NCBI GenBank assembly: GCA_035464675.1
Contig: DATHSA010000078.1
Location: 1 to 10,579 of the forward strand
Length of the DNA: 10,579 bases
Reading direction: 5' to 3'
Origin: JAUYIV01 sp035464675
Lineage (GTDB): Bacteria > Actinomycetota > Acidimicrobiia > Spongiisociales > UBA11373
Shown here: piece after piece, positions 1 through 7,386 of the stretch
Layout: every line of letters begins with the position of its first letter
Numbering within the stretch: position 1 is the stretch's first letter
The notes under the pieces: model-generated
Database searches by the model: none
Told to the model about the DNA's origin: nothing
What the model saw: the letters and a program-made list of their open reading frames with translations, nothing else
Made by a program: the position numbers and the translations under genes

Positions 1-794
1 ACCCAGGCGAGTGCTGCGATCTGGACGAGCATCGTGTTGTTGATCGCCGCCGACTCGGTGGCGGTGAGGTCCCTGAGCGAGTGATTCCAGAGAGTGAAGG
101 CGAATGCCGTGTTGACCACGGCGAGCCAACCGATGTACAGCCATGCCGTGAGGGAGACCGACGGGACTCCTTCGACGGCTGCCCCGGTGCCGAGGAGAAG
201 CACCGCGCCGAACGACATCGAGATCGTCGTCGTCACCAGGGGCGAGTTCCGCAGGTCGCGGTTGACGCCGCGCCCGAGCAGCGAGCCGACCCCGTTGGCG
301 GCGAGGCACACCAGCGCCGCCGCCATGCCGGTGGCGGTCGCCGCCAGGGACCCGGAGAAGTAGAGGACCGCACCCGCTGCCACCAGCGCGGCGCCGAACA
401 CCTGGCGACCGGTGGCGGACTCACCCAGCGAGGCCCCGGCGGCGAGCGCCACCAGTAGCGGCGTCATCGAGAGCACCAGGCTGGTGGTGGCGGCCGGTTG
501 GTGATCCAACGCCACGAACTGAGCGCCCTGGGCGATGGCGATGAGGACGACGCCCAGGACGGCCAGCGAGCCCAGTTGGCGCCTGCCGAGATCCCGCACC
601 CGCCGGCGGGCGGTGGGTCGAGCGGCGACGACGCCGACGAGGACGAGTGCCGCCATCACGTAGCGCATGCCGGCAAACGTGATCGGCTCCAGGCCTTCGT
701 CATCCATTCCGAACCGGATGATCACCCACGACGATGACCACAGGACAGTGACGAACAGGGCGAGGGCGATCGCTCTTCGGTGGGGGTGTGACAC
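1..794 (-). CDS. EamA/DMT-family transporter, C-terminus cut by window edge
   Basis: This is an inner-membrane permease of the drug/metabolite transporter superfamily; the substrate cannot be told from sequence. About 264 residues are visible, and full-length members are usually near 290-310, so only the last helix or so is missing. The protein is a string of hydrophobic segments. The first, residues 8-29, has a W-S-S-S-W...R-F-G-M pattern followed by P-I-T-F-A-G-M-R-Y, the usual start of an EamA repeat. A second EamA repeat begins near residue 150, and W-N-H-S-L with the following T-A-T-E-S-A near residues 240-255 resembles the conserved end of the second repeat. The start is the GTG at 794-792. 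The codon just before it is an in-frame TAG, so no longer start is possible, and later ATGs would remove helix 1. The ribosome site is weak. The gene lies 44 bp after purB in the same direction and may be read from the same transcript. Confidence 0.85.
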   Translation of the reverse strand, partial: MSHPHRRAIALALFVTVLWSSSWVIIRFGMDDEGLEPITFAGMRYVMAALVLVGVVAARPTARRRVRDLGRRQLGSLAVLGVVLIAIAQGAQFVALDHQPAATTSLVLSMTPLLVALAAGASLGESATGRQVFGAALVAAGAVLYFSGSLAATATGMAAALVCLAANGVGSLLGRGVNRDLRNSPLVTTTISMSFGAVLLLGTGAAVEGVPSVSLTAWLYIGWLAVVNTAFAFTLWNHSLRDLTATESAAINNTMLVQIAALAW

Positions 795-804
795 CTACCG
801 CGCC

Positions 805-838
805 ACGGGCAACGGGCAACGGGTAACGGGTAACGGGC
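805..838. repeat. 7-bp tandem repeat array between purB and the EamA gene
   Basis: The heptamer AACGGG(C/T) is repeated. Full copies lie at 811-817, 818-824, 825-831 and 832-838, and a partial copy begins at 805. The first two full copies end in C, the next two in T and the last in C. The array fills nearly all of the 44-bp gap, starting right beside the purB stop codon (841-839). It codes for nothing recognisable. Its 7-bp period matches the arrays at 8215-8271 and 8695-8754, though the unit sequence differs. Confidence 0.85.
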
Positions 839-2155
839 TCACCAACCGCCTCGCGCCTCCCGGAGCCACTCGCCGGTGATCTCGCCCACGTGGTCGACCG
901 CCCATCCGGCGCTCCCGACGAACGACTCCAGCGAGAACACCGACTCGAGGGTGTCCGCATCCAGTTCGTCTGACAGAGCTTCGCGCAGGTGCCCTCCCGA
1001 CTCCATGGTCGATGCCGCGGCCGACTGAACGATCCGGTAGGCCTCATCGCGTTCTTTGCCGGCGCGGACGAGGGCCAGCAAGGCCGGCTGGCTGAAGACC
1101 AGCCCCCGCGTCGCCTCCAGGTTGATCCGCATCCGCTTCGTGTCGACGCTGAGGCCCGAGATGACGCCGTTCATGCGGTGGAGGGCGAAGTCGAGAGCCA
1201 GGCAGGCATCGGGAAGGGCGATCCGTTCGACGGACGAGTGGCTGATGTCCCGCTCGTGCCAGAGGGCCACATCCTCCATCCCAGCCAGCGACCATCCCCG
1301 AAGCAGACGGGCCAGGCCCGTGACGTTCTCGGAGAGGACCGGGTTCCGCTTGTGGGGCATCGCCGATGAGCCCTTCTGTCCCTCGCCGAAGGGCTCGGCG
1401 ACCTCGGCCACCTCCGAGCGCTGAAGGTGGCGGATCTCGGTGGCGAGGCGCTCCAGGGTCCCGCCTATCACGGCGAGTGTGGTGAGAAACGCCGCGTGGC
1501 GATCGCGCCCCACCACCTGGGTGGCAGCCGGTTCCGCATTCAGCCCCAATGCCTTCGTCACCTTCTCCTCGATGGCCCGGGGCACCGTGGCCCGCGTGCC
1601 GACCGCGCCGCTCAGCTTTCCGTAGGACACGCTGTGGGCGGCGAACTGGAGGCGGCGGGTGGCCCTCACCAACTCGAAGGCGAAGCCGGCCATCTTGTGC
1701 CCGAACGTGGTCGGTTCGGCCCAGATGCCGTGGGTGCGGCCGATCATCACCGTGTCGCGGTGGACGACCGCCAGGTCGCGGGTCGTCTCGAAGAGGGTGA
1801 CGATGCGATCCGTGAGAAGCGCGCTCGCCTCCTTGAGTTGGACTCCCAGGGCGGTGTCGAGGAGGTCCGACGACGTCAACCCGAAGTGGACCCACCGCCC
1901 GTGCCCGTCGCCGACCGAACCTGCCAGAACATCCACGAAGGCGGCGACATCGTGACGGGTCACCTCTTCACGGGCCTTCCACACGGCGGGATCGACCGGC
2001 GGCGCGGCCGCGATGGCGGCTGCCGCCTCCCTGGGGACGACGCCCTGGTCGGCCCAGGCGTCGGCGACCAGTCCCTGGATCTGTTGCCAGATCTCGAGCC
2101 GCCGCCTCTCCGACCAGACAGCGGCCATTTCCGGGAGTGAGTAGCGCTCGATCAC
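839..2155 (-). CDS. purB: adenylosuccinate lyase
   Basis: This cytosolic enzyme of the fumarase/aspartase superfamily splits adenylosuccinate to AMP plus fumarate, and also SAICAR to AICAR in purine synthesis. The product is 438 residues, normal for the bacterial type. It opens V-I-E-R-Y-S-L-P-E-M, the family N-terminus. Visible motifs are R-H-D-V at 67-70 (substrate-binding His68), T-S-S-D at 94-97, G-R-T-H-G at 139-143 (catalytic His142) and the superfamily signature G-S-S-A-M-P-H-K-R-N-P at 262-272, the flexible loop with the catalytic serine. The start is the GTG at 2155-2153. It shares the four bases GTGA with the purA stop codon, so translation is probably coupled to purA. The frame stays open further upstream, but that part is purA read in another frame. 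There is no clear Shine-Dalgarno sequence. Confidence 0.97.
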   Translation of the reverse strand: MIERYSLPEMAAVWSERRRLEIWQQIQGLVADAWADQGVVPREAAAAIAAAPPVDPAVWKAREEVTRHDVAAFVDVLAGSVGDGHGRWVHFGLTSSDLLDTALGVQLKEASALLTDRIVTLFETTRDLAVVHRDTVMIGRTHGIWAEPTTFGHKMAGFAFELVRATRRLQFAAHSVSYGKLSGAVGTRATVPRAIEEKVTKALGLNAEPAATQVVGRDRHAAFLTTLAVIGGTLERLATEIRHLQRSEVAEVAEPFGEGQKGSSAMPHKRNPVLSENVTGLARLLRGWSLAGMEDVALWHERDISHSSVERIALPDACLALDFALHRMNGVISGLSVDTKRMRINLEATRGLVFSQPALLALVRAGKERDEAYRIVQSAAASTMESGGHLREALSDELDADTLESVFSLESFVGSAGWAVDHVGEITGEWLREARGGW

Positions 2156-3426
2156 GGCTTGCTGAAGGTCGCCGACCTCTGCGGGCCCACCGACACGATC
2201 GTCACCGGCACGCCCGCCAGCTCTTCGATCCGCTCGATGTAGTCCCGTGCAGCCTGGGGGAGATCTCCGTATTCGCGCACGTCGGTGATGTCCTCGGCCC
2301 ATCCGGGGTGCGTCTCGTAGACGGGCTCACAGTCGTAGAGCACCCGGTGCTGCCGGGGGAACTCGTCGTGCGTCTCCCCGCCAGACCGGTAGGCGGTGGC
2401 GATCTTCACCTCGTCGAACGCCGAGAGGACGTCGAGTTTCATCAGGGCCAATTCGGTGATGCCGCTGACCCGCACCGAGTACCGCAGGGCGACCGCATCG
2501 AGCCACCCACAGCGGCGGCGACGTCCCGTCACGGTGCCGTACTCGCCGCCGATCTGGACCATCTTCTCGCCGATCTCGTCGTCCAGTTCGGTGGGGAATG
2601 GGCCGGTGCCGACCCGTGACACATAGGCCTTGGTGAGCCCGAGAACCCGGTCGATGTCCTTCGGCCCGATGCCGACGCCGGTGAGAACACCCCCTGCGGT
2701 CGGGTTGGACGAGGTGACGAACGGATAGGTGCCGTGGTCGATGTCGAGGAGCACCCCCTGGGCTCCCTCGAAGATGACGTTCTGGCCATCCCGGATGGCC
2801 TGCCAGACGAACCGTCCCGTGTCGTCGACGTGATCGGCGAGCCGCTCGGCGTACCCCAGGTACTCACGGGCGATCTCGTCCGCCTCGAACGGAAGCTGGT
2901 TGTAGATCTTGACGAGGACCTTGTTGGTCTCCTTGACCGTCGCCTCGAGCTTGTCGCGGAAGATCTTCGGGTCGTACAGGTCCTGGACCCGGATCCCGAC
3001 CCGGCCGTACTTGTCGAGGTAGGCGGGCCCGATGCCCCGTTTCGTCGTCCCGATCCGTTGCTTGCCGAGGAAGCGCTCCCGAACCGCGTCGACGGTCCGG
3101 TGGTACGGCATGATGAGGTGGGCGTTGGCACTGAGCCGCAGCTTCGACGGGTCGATCCCCCGGCTCTCGAGCATCGCCATCTCCTCGAGCAGCACCTCCG
3201 GGTCCACGACGCAGCCGTTGCCGATCACCGGGGTCACGTTCGGATAGATCACTCCCGATGGGATCAGGCTCAGCGCAAAGGTCTCTTCACCGATGACGAT
3301 GGTGTGACCGGCGTTGTTGCCGCCCTGGTACCTGACCACCACGTCCGCGTCCTGGGCGAGGAGGTTGGCGATCTTCCCCTTGCCTTCATCCCCCCATTGG
3401 GCGCCGAGTACCACAGTCGTTGGCAT
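2152..3426 (-). CDS. purA: adenylosuccinate synthetase
   Basis: This cytosolic enzyme joins IMP and aspartate using GTP to give adenylosuccinate, the first committed step to AMP. The product is 424 residues, typical for the family. The N-terminus M-P-T-T-V-V-L-G-A-Q-W-G-D-E-G-K-G-K holds the phosphate loop at 12-18 with catalytic Asp13. N-N-A-G-H-T at 37-42 carries catalytic His41. T-T-K-R-G-I-G-P at 127-134 is the family signature around the IMP site, and K-L-D-V near the C-terminus matches the guanine-recognition motif. The start is the ATG at 3426-3424. Longer in-frame starts would add an Arg/Gly-rich tail foreign to the family. There is no Shine-Dalgarno sequence, but a -10-like TAACCT lies about seven bases before the ATG, which suggests a leaderless transcript. 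The stop overlaps the purB start. Confidence 0.98.
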   Translation of the reverse strand: MPTTVVLGAQWGDEGKGKIANLLAQDADVVVRYQGGNNAGHTIVIGEETFALSLIPSGVIYPNVTPVIGNGCVVDPEVLLEEMAMLESRGIDPSKLRLSANAHLIMPYHRTVDAVRERFLGKQRIGTTKRGIGPAYLDKYGRVGIRVQDLYDPKIFRDKLEATVKETNKVLVKIYNQLPFEADEIAREYLGYAERLADHVDDTGRFVWQAIRDGQNVIFEGAQGVLLDIDHGTYPFVTSSNPTAGGVLTGVGIGPKDIDRVLGLTKAYVSRVGTGPFPTELDDEIGEKMVQIGGEYGTVTGRRRRCGWLDAVALRYSVRVSGITELALMKLDVLSAFDEVKIATAYRSGGETHDEFPRQHRVLYDCEPVYETHPGWAEDITDVREYGDLPQAARDYIERIEELAGVPVTIVSVGPQRSATFSKP

Positions 3427-3433
3427 CGGTGTG

Positions 3434-3439
3434 AGGTTA
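3434..3439 (-). promoter_or_regulatory. candidate -10 box for leaderless purA transcript
   Basis: On the minus strand TAACCT (TAnnnT form) occupies 3439-3434. It leaves seven bases before the purA ATG at 3426, so a transcript starting at normal distance from this box would begin at or next to the A of ATG. The purA start has no purine-rich ribosome site, which fits leaderless translation, common in actinobacteria. I see no convincing -35 box. The box is inferred, not shown by expression data. Confidence 0.4.
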
Positions 3440-3494
3440 CCGGGGGACCGAGCTCCCAGGCAGGCACCCGCGTTCCTGCTCGATCCGGTGCGGC

Positions 3495-3511
3495 GTGGGC
3501 GTCCCGCCCAC
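3495..3511. other. small inverted repeat in the purA/aapJ divergent region
   Basis: GTGGGCG at 3495-3501 pairs perfectly with CGCCCAC at 3505-3511 across a three-base TCC loop. The six bases CCGGTG occur on both sides, at 3485-3490 and 3513-3518. The repeat lies in the 193-bp gap between two divergent transcription units. It could be an operator, the end of an antisense RNA, or chance in GC-rich DNA. The rest of the 3427-3619 gap holds no coding sequence that I trust. Confidence 0.3.
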
Positions 3512-3574
3512 TCCGGTGACAGGCCGTCGGCACCGCGCGACGCCCCGGCCCCGGCATCGCCAGGGCGTGATTGA

Positions 3575-3580
3575 TAGAGT
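3575..3580 (+). promoter_or_regulatory. weak candidate -10 box for the amino-acid transport operon
   Basis: TAGAGT (TAnnnT form) stands 45 bases before the aapJ start codon, so transcription from about 3587 would give a leader of about 33 bases containing the strong ribosome site. No good -35 hexamer is visible at the expected distance. This is only the best match in the region. Confidence 0.25.
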
Positions 3581-3605
3581 CGTCGTAGAGGCCAGCGTGG
3601 TCCGT

Positions 3606-3611
3606 AGGAGG
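3606..3611 (+). promoter_or_regulatory. strong Shine-Dalgarno site of the binding-protein gene
   Basis: AGGAGG is a perfect match to the anti-Shine-Dalgarno core and is spaced eight bases from the ATG at 3620. It selects that ATG over the in-frame ATG at 3629. It is by far the best ribosome site in the window, as expected for an abundant binding protein. Confidence 0.85.
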
Positions 3612-3619
3612 AACAACAC

Positions 3620-4654
3620 ATGAAGTCCATGAAACGATTGGCGGTACTGCTCGTAGGTCTGAGCCTTGTCGCTGCAGCGTGCGGCGGCGACGACGAGGGG
3701 TCGGATCTGCTCTCCGAGGTGCAGGATCGGGGTCACATCATCTGTGGTGTGAACGACGTGCTGCCCGGCTTCGGGCTCGTCGATGCCGCCGGCAACTACA
3801 GCGGATTCGACATCGATTTCTGCAGGGTGGTGGCTGCAGGCATCCTCGGCGACGCCAACGCCGTCGAGTTCGTCCCGCTGACCGCAGGCGAGCGCTTCAC
3901 GGCGCTGCAGTCCGGTGAGATAGACCTGCTGATCCGCAACACCACCTGGACGGCGACCCGTGACGGGCAGGAGGGCGGGACCTTCCTGTTCACCACGTTC
4001 TACGACGGCCAGGCGGTCATGGTGCCGGCCCCTGCGGGCGGACCAGCTCCGGCCACGACGCTCGAGGATCTCGCAGATGCAGACATCTGTGTGCTGTCCG
4101 GGACCACGACCGAGTTGAACCTGACCGCAGTGTTCAACGCACGCGGGATCCCGTTCAACCCGCAGGTGTTCGGTGACAACACCGAGCTCCGTCCCGCCTA
4201 CGAAGCGGGCCAGTGTCAGGCGTGGACTTCCGACGCCTCGCAGCTCGCCGCCTTCAAGGCGACGATCGAGAGCGAGGGTGGCGCGGAGCAGTTCATCATC
4301 CCCGATATCATCTCCAAGGAGCCCCTTGGACCGGTGGTCCGTGATGGTGACAGCGCCTTCGCTCAGGCAGTGGAGTGGTCGGTGATGGCCACCGTCCAGG
4401 CCTGGGAGTTCGGAATCGACAGCATGAACGTCCAGGGCTTCCAGTCCGACGACCCGAACGTGCAGAACTTCCTCGGGGATCTCGATCCCTCGCTGGGTCT
4501 GCCCACGGACTTCGTGGTGCAGATCATCAGCCAGGTCGGGAACTACGAGGAGATCTACCTCCGCCACATCCCGGCGATCGGCATCGCTCTCGAGGGCACG
4601 CCGAACGACCTGTGGAGCAATGGCGGATTGATGTACGTCCCGCCCTACCGATAG
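3620..4654 (+). CDS. aapJ: amino-acid ABC transporter substrate-binding lipoprotein (AapJ/BztA type)
   Basis: This extracytoplasmic receptor captures amino acids and delivers them to the permeases encoded just downstream. It has 344 residues. The N-terminus is a lipoprotein signal: K-S-M-K-R, a hydrophobic stretch from residue 7, and a lipobox ending A-A-A-C with Cys21 as lipid anchor, followed by an acidic G-G-D-D-E linker. The mature part follows the family 3 solute-binding fold. R-G-H-I-I-C-G-V-N at 38-46 begins the first lobe, L-P-G-F at 48-51 and G-F-D-I-D-F-C-R at 62-69 follow, then E-R-F-T-A-L-Q-S-G-E-I-D at 91-102 and L-L-I-R-N-T-T-W-T at 103-111. These match the general L-amino acid binders AapJ and BztA rather than single-substrate His or Gln binders. 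The exact substrates are inferred. The gene is first in the operon and is separated from the permease genes by a strong hairpin. Confidence 0.93.
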   Translation: MKSMKRLAVLLVGLSLVAAACGGDDEGSDLLSEVQDRGHIICGVNDVLPGFGLVDAAGNYSGFDIDFCRVVAAGILGDANAVEFVPLTAGERFTALQSGEIDLLIRNTTWTATRDGQEGGTFLFTTFYDGQAVMVPAPAGGPAPATTLEDLADADICVLSGTTTELNLTAVFNARGIPFNPQVFGDNTELRPAYEAGQCQAWTSDASQLAAFKATIESEGGAEQFIIPDIISKEPLGPVVRDGDSAFAQAVEWSVMATVQAWEFGIDSMNVQGFQSDDPNVQNFLGDLDPSLGLPTDFVVQIISQVGNYEEIYLRHIPAIGIALEGTPNDLWSNGGLMYVPPYR

Positions 4655-4682
4655 GCGACAGCCTTTCCACAGACCGACTGAG

Positions 4683-4716
4683 GATGGGCGGCCGGCGGAC
4701 TCGCCGGCCGCCCATC
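4683..4716 (+). terminator. 15-bp hairpin between binding-protein and permease genes
   Basis: Bases 4683-4697 pair perfectly with 4702-4716 around a four-base GACT loop; the stem is almost all G and C. No T run follows, so it is not a classic intrinsic terminator. In binding-protein operons such structures commonly protect the 3' end of the first-gene mRNA, or stop part of the transcription, so that receptor exceeds permease. That role is inferred here. Confidence 0.65.
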
Positions 4717-4738
4717 CCGCTACGTCGGGAGCGATGAG

Positions 4739-5956
4739 GTGACCCAGACCACCGTCGAACCCACCGACCGACCTGCCGCAATCGTGTGGTACAGGAACAT
4801 CGGGGTATTGCGCGTCGTCACGCAGGTCGTGGCGGTGCTCGGCGTCGTCGCACTCCTCTGGTGGCTGCTCAACAACCTGGTCACCAACCTCAACCGCCTG
4901 AACATCAGCACCGACTTCGGGTTCCTCTCACGGCCCACTCAGTTCCAGATCCCATTCGACGAGGGCTTCAACCCTCGGAGCTCGGTCTGGTACATGGTGC
5001 TCGTCGGCGTGAAGAACACGTTTCTCGCCGGCTTCTTCGGCATCATCCTCGCCAGCATCGTCGGGCTGATCGTCGGTGTGTCCCGGTTGTCCTCGAACTG
5101 GCTGGTGGCGCGTATCGCGGCCCTCTACGTGGAGACGCTCAGGAACATCCCGCCCCTCGTCGTCATCATCTTCTTCGGTTTCGCCCTCTTCACGTTCGGC
5201 CCGTTCCCGATCCTGAGTGAGGCTTACCAGCTCTCGTTCTTCGGGTCGGACGACACCGCCCTCATCCTGTCCAACACGATCTGGGGAGTCCCCTCGCTGA
5301 TCGCCGGCGACGGCGCCGGCGTGTTCTGGTCTGCGGTCCTGATCGCGCTCATCGCGGCCGGCGGCGTCGCCCGGTGGCGGACGCGGTACTCGGACAGGAC
5401 CGGGCAGCCCCATCACCGCGTCCTGTATTTCCTGGGGACGCTCCTCGTGGTCGCCGCCGCCGGCTACCTCGTGGCCGGTGACGTCTACCGGGTCTCGTGG
5501 CCCGTGTTGGGCGAGACCGGGCGCCGAATCTTCGGCGGCTTCCAGATCAACTACGGGTTCATCTCGGTGACGTTGGCCCTCGGGCTGTACACCGCGAGCC
5601 ACATCGCCGAGATCATCAGGGGCAGCATCCTGGCCGTCCCCAAAGGCCAGACCGAGGCCGCCAACGCCATCGCCCTGTCCTCCTTCCAGCGCTACCGGCA
5701 TGTGATCCTTCCCCAGGCGTTCCGGACCGCCGTCCCACCGATCATCAGCCAGTACCTGAACCTGGTGAAGAACACGTCCCTCGGCGTCGCCGTCGCCTAT
5801 GCGGAGATCACGGCGTTGACCCTGACGTCGATCGGCAACGGCCGGCCGGCGCCGCAGTCGATTCTCATCCTGATGGCCGTCTACCTCACTTTCTCGTTGA
5901 CCATCTCGTTCTTCCTCAACATCTACAACCGTCGGATCCAGTTGGTGGAGCGATGA
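4739..5956 (+). CDS. aapQ: general L-amino acid ABC transporter permease 1 (AapQ/BztB type)
   Basis: This is one half of the inner-membrane channel of the amino-acid importer. It has 405 residues, close to AapQ (about 400) and much longer than the roughly 230-residue His/Gln permeases. Helix 1 lies near residues 25-46, the HisM/Q-type three-helix region begins near 90 (V-K-N-T-F-L-A-G-F-F-G-I-I-L-A), and an inserted hydrophobic region spans about 175-250. The EAA loop that docks on the ATPase is at 306-327 (E-A-A-N-A-I-A-L-S-S-F-Q-R-Y-R-H-V-I-L-P-Q-A), followed by K-N-T-S-L-G near 344-349. The start is GTG at 4739, seven bases after GGGAG (4727-4731). An ATG at 4734 meets a stop after two codons. 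The gene ends in an ATGA overlap with the next one. Confidence 0.92.
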   Translation: MTQTTVEPTDRPAAIVWYRNIGVLRVVTQVVAVLGVVALLWWLLNNLVTNLNRLNISTDFGFLSRPTQFQIPFDEGFNPRSSVWYMVLVGVKNTFLAGFFGIILASIVGLIVGVSRLSSNWLVARIAALYVETLRNIPPLVVIIFFGFALFTFGPFPILSEAYQLSFFGSDDTALILSNTIWGVPSLIAGDGAGVFWSAVLIALIAAGGVARWRTRYSDRTGQPHHRVLYFLGTLLVVAAAGYLVAGDVYRVSWPVLGETGRRIFGGFQINYGFISVTLALGLYTASHIAEIIRGSILAVPKGQTEAANAIALSSFQRYRHVILPQAFRTAVPPIISQYLNLVKNTSLGVAVAYAEITALTLTSIGNGRPAPQSILILMAVYLTFSLTISFFLNIYNRRIQLVER

Positions 5957-7386
5957 GCGATCGCAGCTTCTTGGAACCCGGGCTCGAGGAGCCGATGGTC
6001 GCGGTCGAGGGTGCGCCCGAAGAGCGCCTCCCGCCCGGTCGCTGGGTGCGGCGTCACCTGTTCAACAACTGGTACAACACCCTGCTCACCATTCTTCTCC
6101 TCGTCGGGCTGGGATACGCCGGGTATCGGTTCTTCTCCTTCCTGTTCGTCACCGGCCGGTGGGACCCGGTGACGGAGAACCTGACCCTCTTCATGGTTGG
6201 GCGCTTCCCCCGGGAGGAGCTCTGGCGTGTGGTCGCCCAGGTCCTCATCTGGTCGGGTGGCCTGGGCCTGGCCTGGGGCGCTGCGGTCTCGGGGGCACGG
6301 TTCCGTGCCGCCCAGGCGGGCATGCCCTACCGCGAGGACCCGGTGCTGGCAAAGGTGCGGCGCTACTGGGGCCTGGTCGGGCTCCTGGTCCTGGTGCTCC
6401 TCCTCACCCGGACGATCGGCCCGCTCCTGCTCACCGTGGCCGCACTGGGCGTCGGCGCACTGCTGCAGGCCGTCGGCGCCCGGGTCCCGGGTCGCCATGC
6501 CGACCTGATGTGGGCGCTGGTCGGGGTGCTGGGGGTGGCCGGGTACCAGATCGTGAGCGGTTTCCACGGCAACGGCTGGTTGTGGATGTCGCTTCCGGTG
6601 GCCTTCGGCGTCGTCCGGTTGCTTCGCCGGCGGGACTGGTCGAATCCGCGCCGGGAGCGCCGTGTCGTCATGCTCACCGTCGCCGGCGTGCTCGCAGTGG
6701 CCTACCTCACGTATTCCGCCCTCGACCTCGAAGGCGTGGGATGGGACAAGTGGGAGGGCCTGCGGCTCAACCTGATCGTCGCCGCCCTGGCGATCGTGCT
6801 GTCGTTCCCCCTGGGCCTGCTGCTCGCCCTGGCGCGACGCTCCAGCTTCCCGGCGCTCCGGATCATCTCGACCGGTTACATCGAGCTGATCAGGGGAGTG
6901 CCGCTCATCTCCCTGCTCCTCATGGGTCAGTTCTTCCTGGGCTTCTTCCTCAACACGTCGACGCCGCTGTCGGACCTGACCCGGGCGATCTCGGCCTTCA
7001 CGCTGTTCACCGCGGCGTACGTCGCCGAGATCGTGCGCGGCGGGCTTCAGGGGGTGCCGTCGGGGCAGGTCGAGGCCGGGCAGTCGGTGGGCCTGTCGCC
7101 GGTGGGCGTGACCCGGCTGATCGTGCTGCCCCAGGCGTTGCGGGCCGTGATCCCGGCCATGGTCGGGCAGTTCATCGCCCTCTTCAAGGACACCAGTCTG
7201 CTGTACATCATCGCCACCGCCGAGCTGCTCAGGGTGCGGGCACTGGTCCATGCCCAGGCCGAGTTCCGCGGCTTCGGGATCGCCGAGACCCTGGTCTTCG
7301 TGATGCTCGCCTTCTGGGCGTTCTCGTTCACCATGTCGAGGGAGAGCCAGCGCCTGGAACGTAGGCTGGGGATAGGAGAGCGATGA
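5953..7386 (+). CDS. aapM: general L-amino acid ABC transporter permease 2 (AapM/BztC type), extended
   Basis: This is the second membrane subunit, partner of the preceding permease. The start ATG at 5953 overlaps the upstream stop by four bases (ATGA), so translation is probably coupled. Longer in-frame starts lie inside aapQ and are shadows. The product is 477 residues against about 384 for AapM. The permease core is in the C-terminal half: first helix near 272-294, E-L-I-R-G-V-P at 311-317, and the EAA loop at 373-395 (V-E-A-G-Q-S-V-G-L-S-P-V-G-V-T-R-L-I-V-L-P-Q-A) followed by K-D-T-S-L-L at 412-417. The N-terminal half has a soluble stretch to about residue 40 and then roughly six hydrophobic segments (about 42-66, 93-113, 138-152, 155-172, 185-201, 208-223) plus one at 238-256. 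This region is longer than in the reference proteins and its role is unknown. Confidence 0.9.
   Translation: MSDRSFLEPGLEEPMVAVEGAPEERLPPGRWVRRHLFNNWYNTLLTILLLVGLGYAGYRFFSFLFVTGRWDPVTENLTLFMVGRFPREELWRVVAQVLIWSGGLGLAWGAAVSGARFRAAQAGMPYREDPVLAKVRRYWGLVGLLVLVLLLTRTIGPLLLTVAALGVGALLQAVGARVPGRHADLMWALVGVLGVAGYQIVSGFHGNGWLWMSLPVAFGVVRLLRRRDWSNPRRERRVVMLTVAGVLAVAYLTYSALDLEGVGWDKWEGLRLNLIVAALAIVLSFPLGLLLALARRSSFPALRIISTGYIELIRGVPLISLLLMGQFFLGFFLNTSTPLSDLTRAISAFTLFTAAYVAEIVRGGLQGVPSGQVEAGQSVGLSPVGVTRLIVLPQALRAVIPAMVGQFIALFKDTSLLYIIATAELLRVRALVHAQAEFRGFGIAETLVFVMLAFWAFSFTMSRESQRLERRLGIGER

Noticed and set aside
2156..2302. Upstream extension of purB to 487 residues
   Set aside because: The extra 49 residues are purA read in another frame, with no family similarity; the GTG at 2155 gives the standard N-terminus and a GTGA junction.
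3427..3630. Upstream extension of purA to 492 residues
   Set aside because: It crosses the divergent promoter region and the aapJ start. The residues are of low-complexity Arg/Gly/Pro type, and the canonical N-terminus begins at 3426.
3437..4567. 376-residue minus-strand frame opposite the binding-protein gene
   Set aside because: It is the antisense of a gene with clear lipobox and binding-protein motifs; the His/Arg/Gly-rich product has no recognisable domain. Other long antisense frames, such as 5923-7251 and 7047-8135, fail for the same reason.
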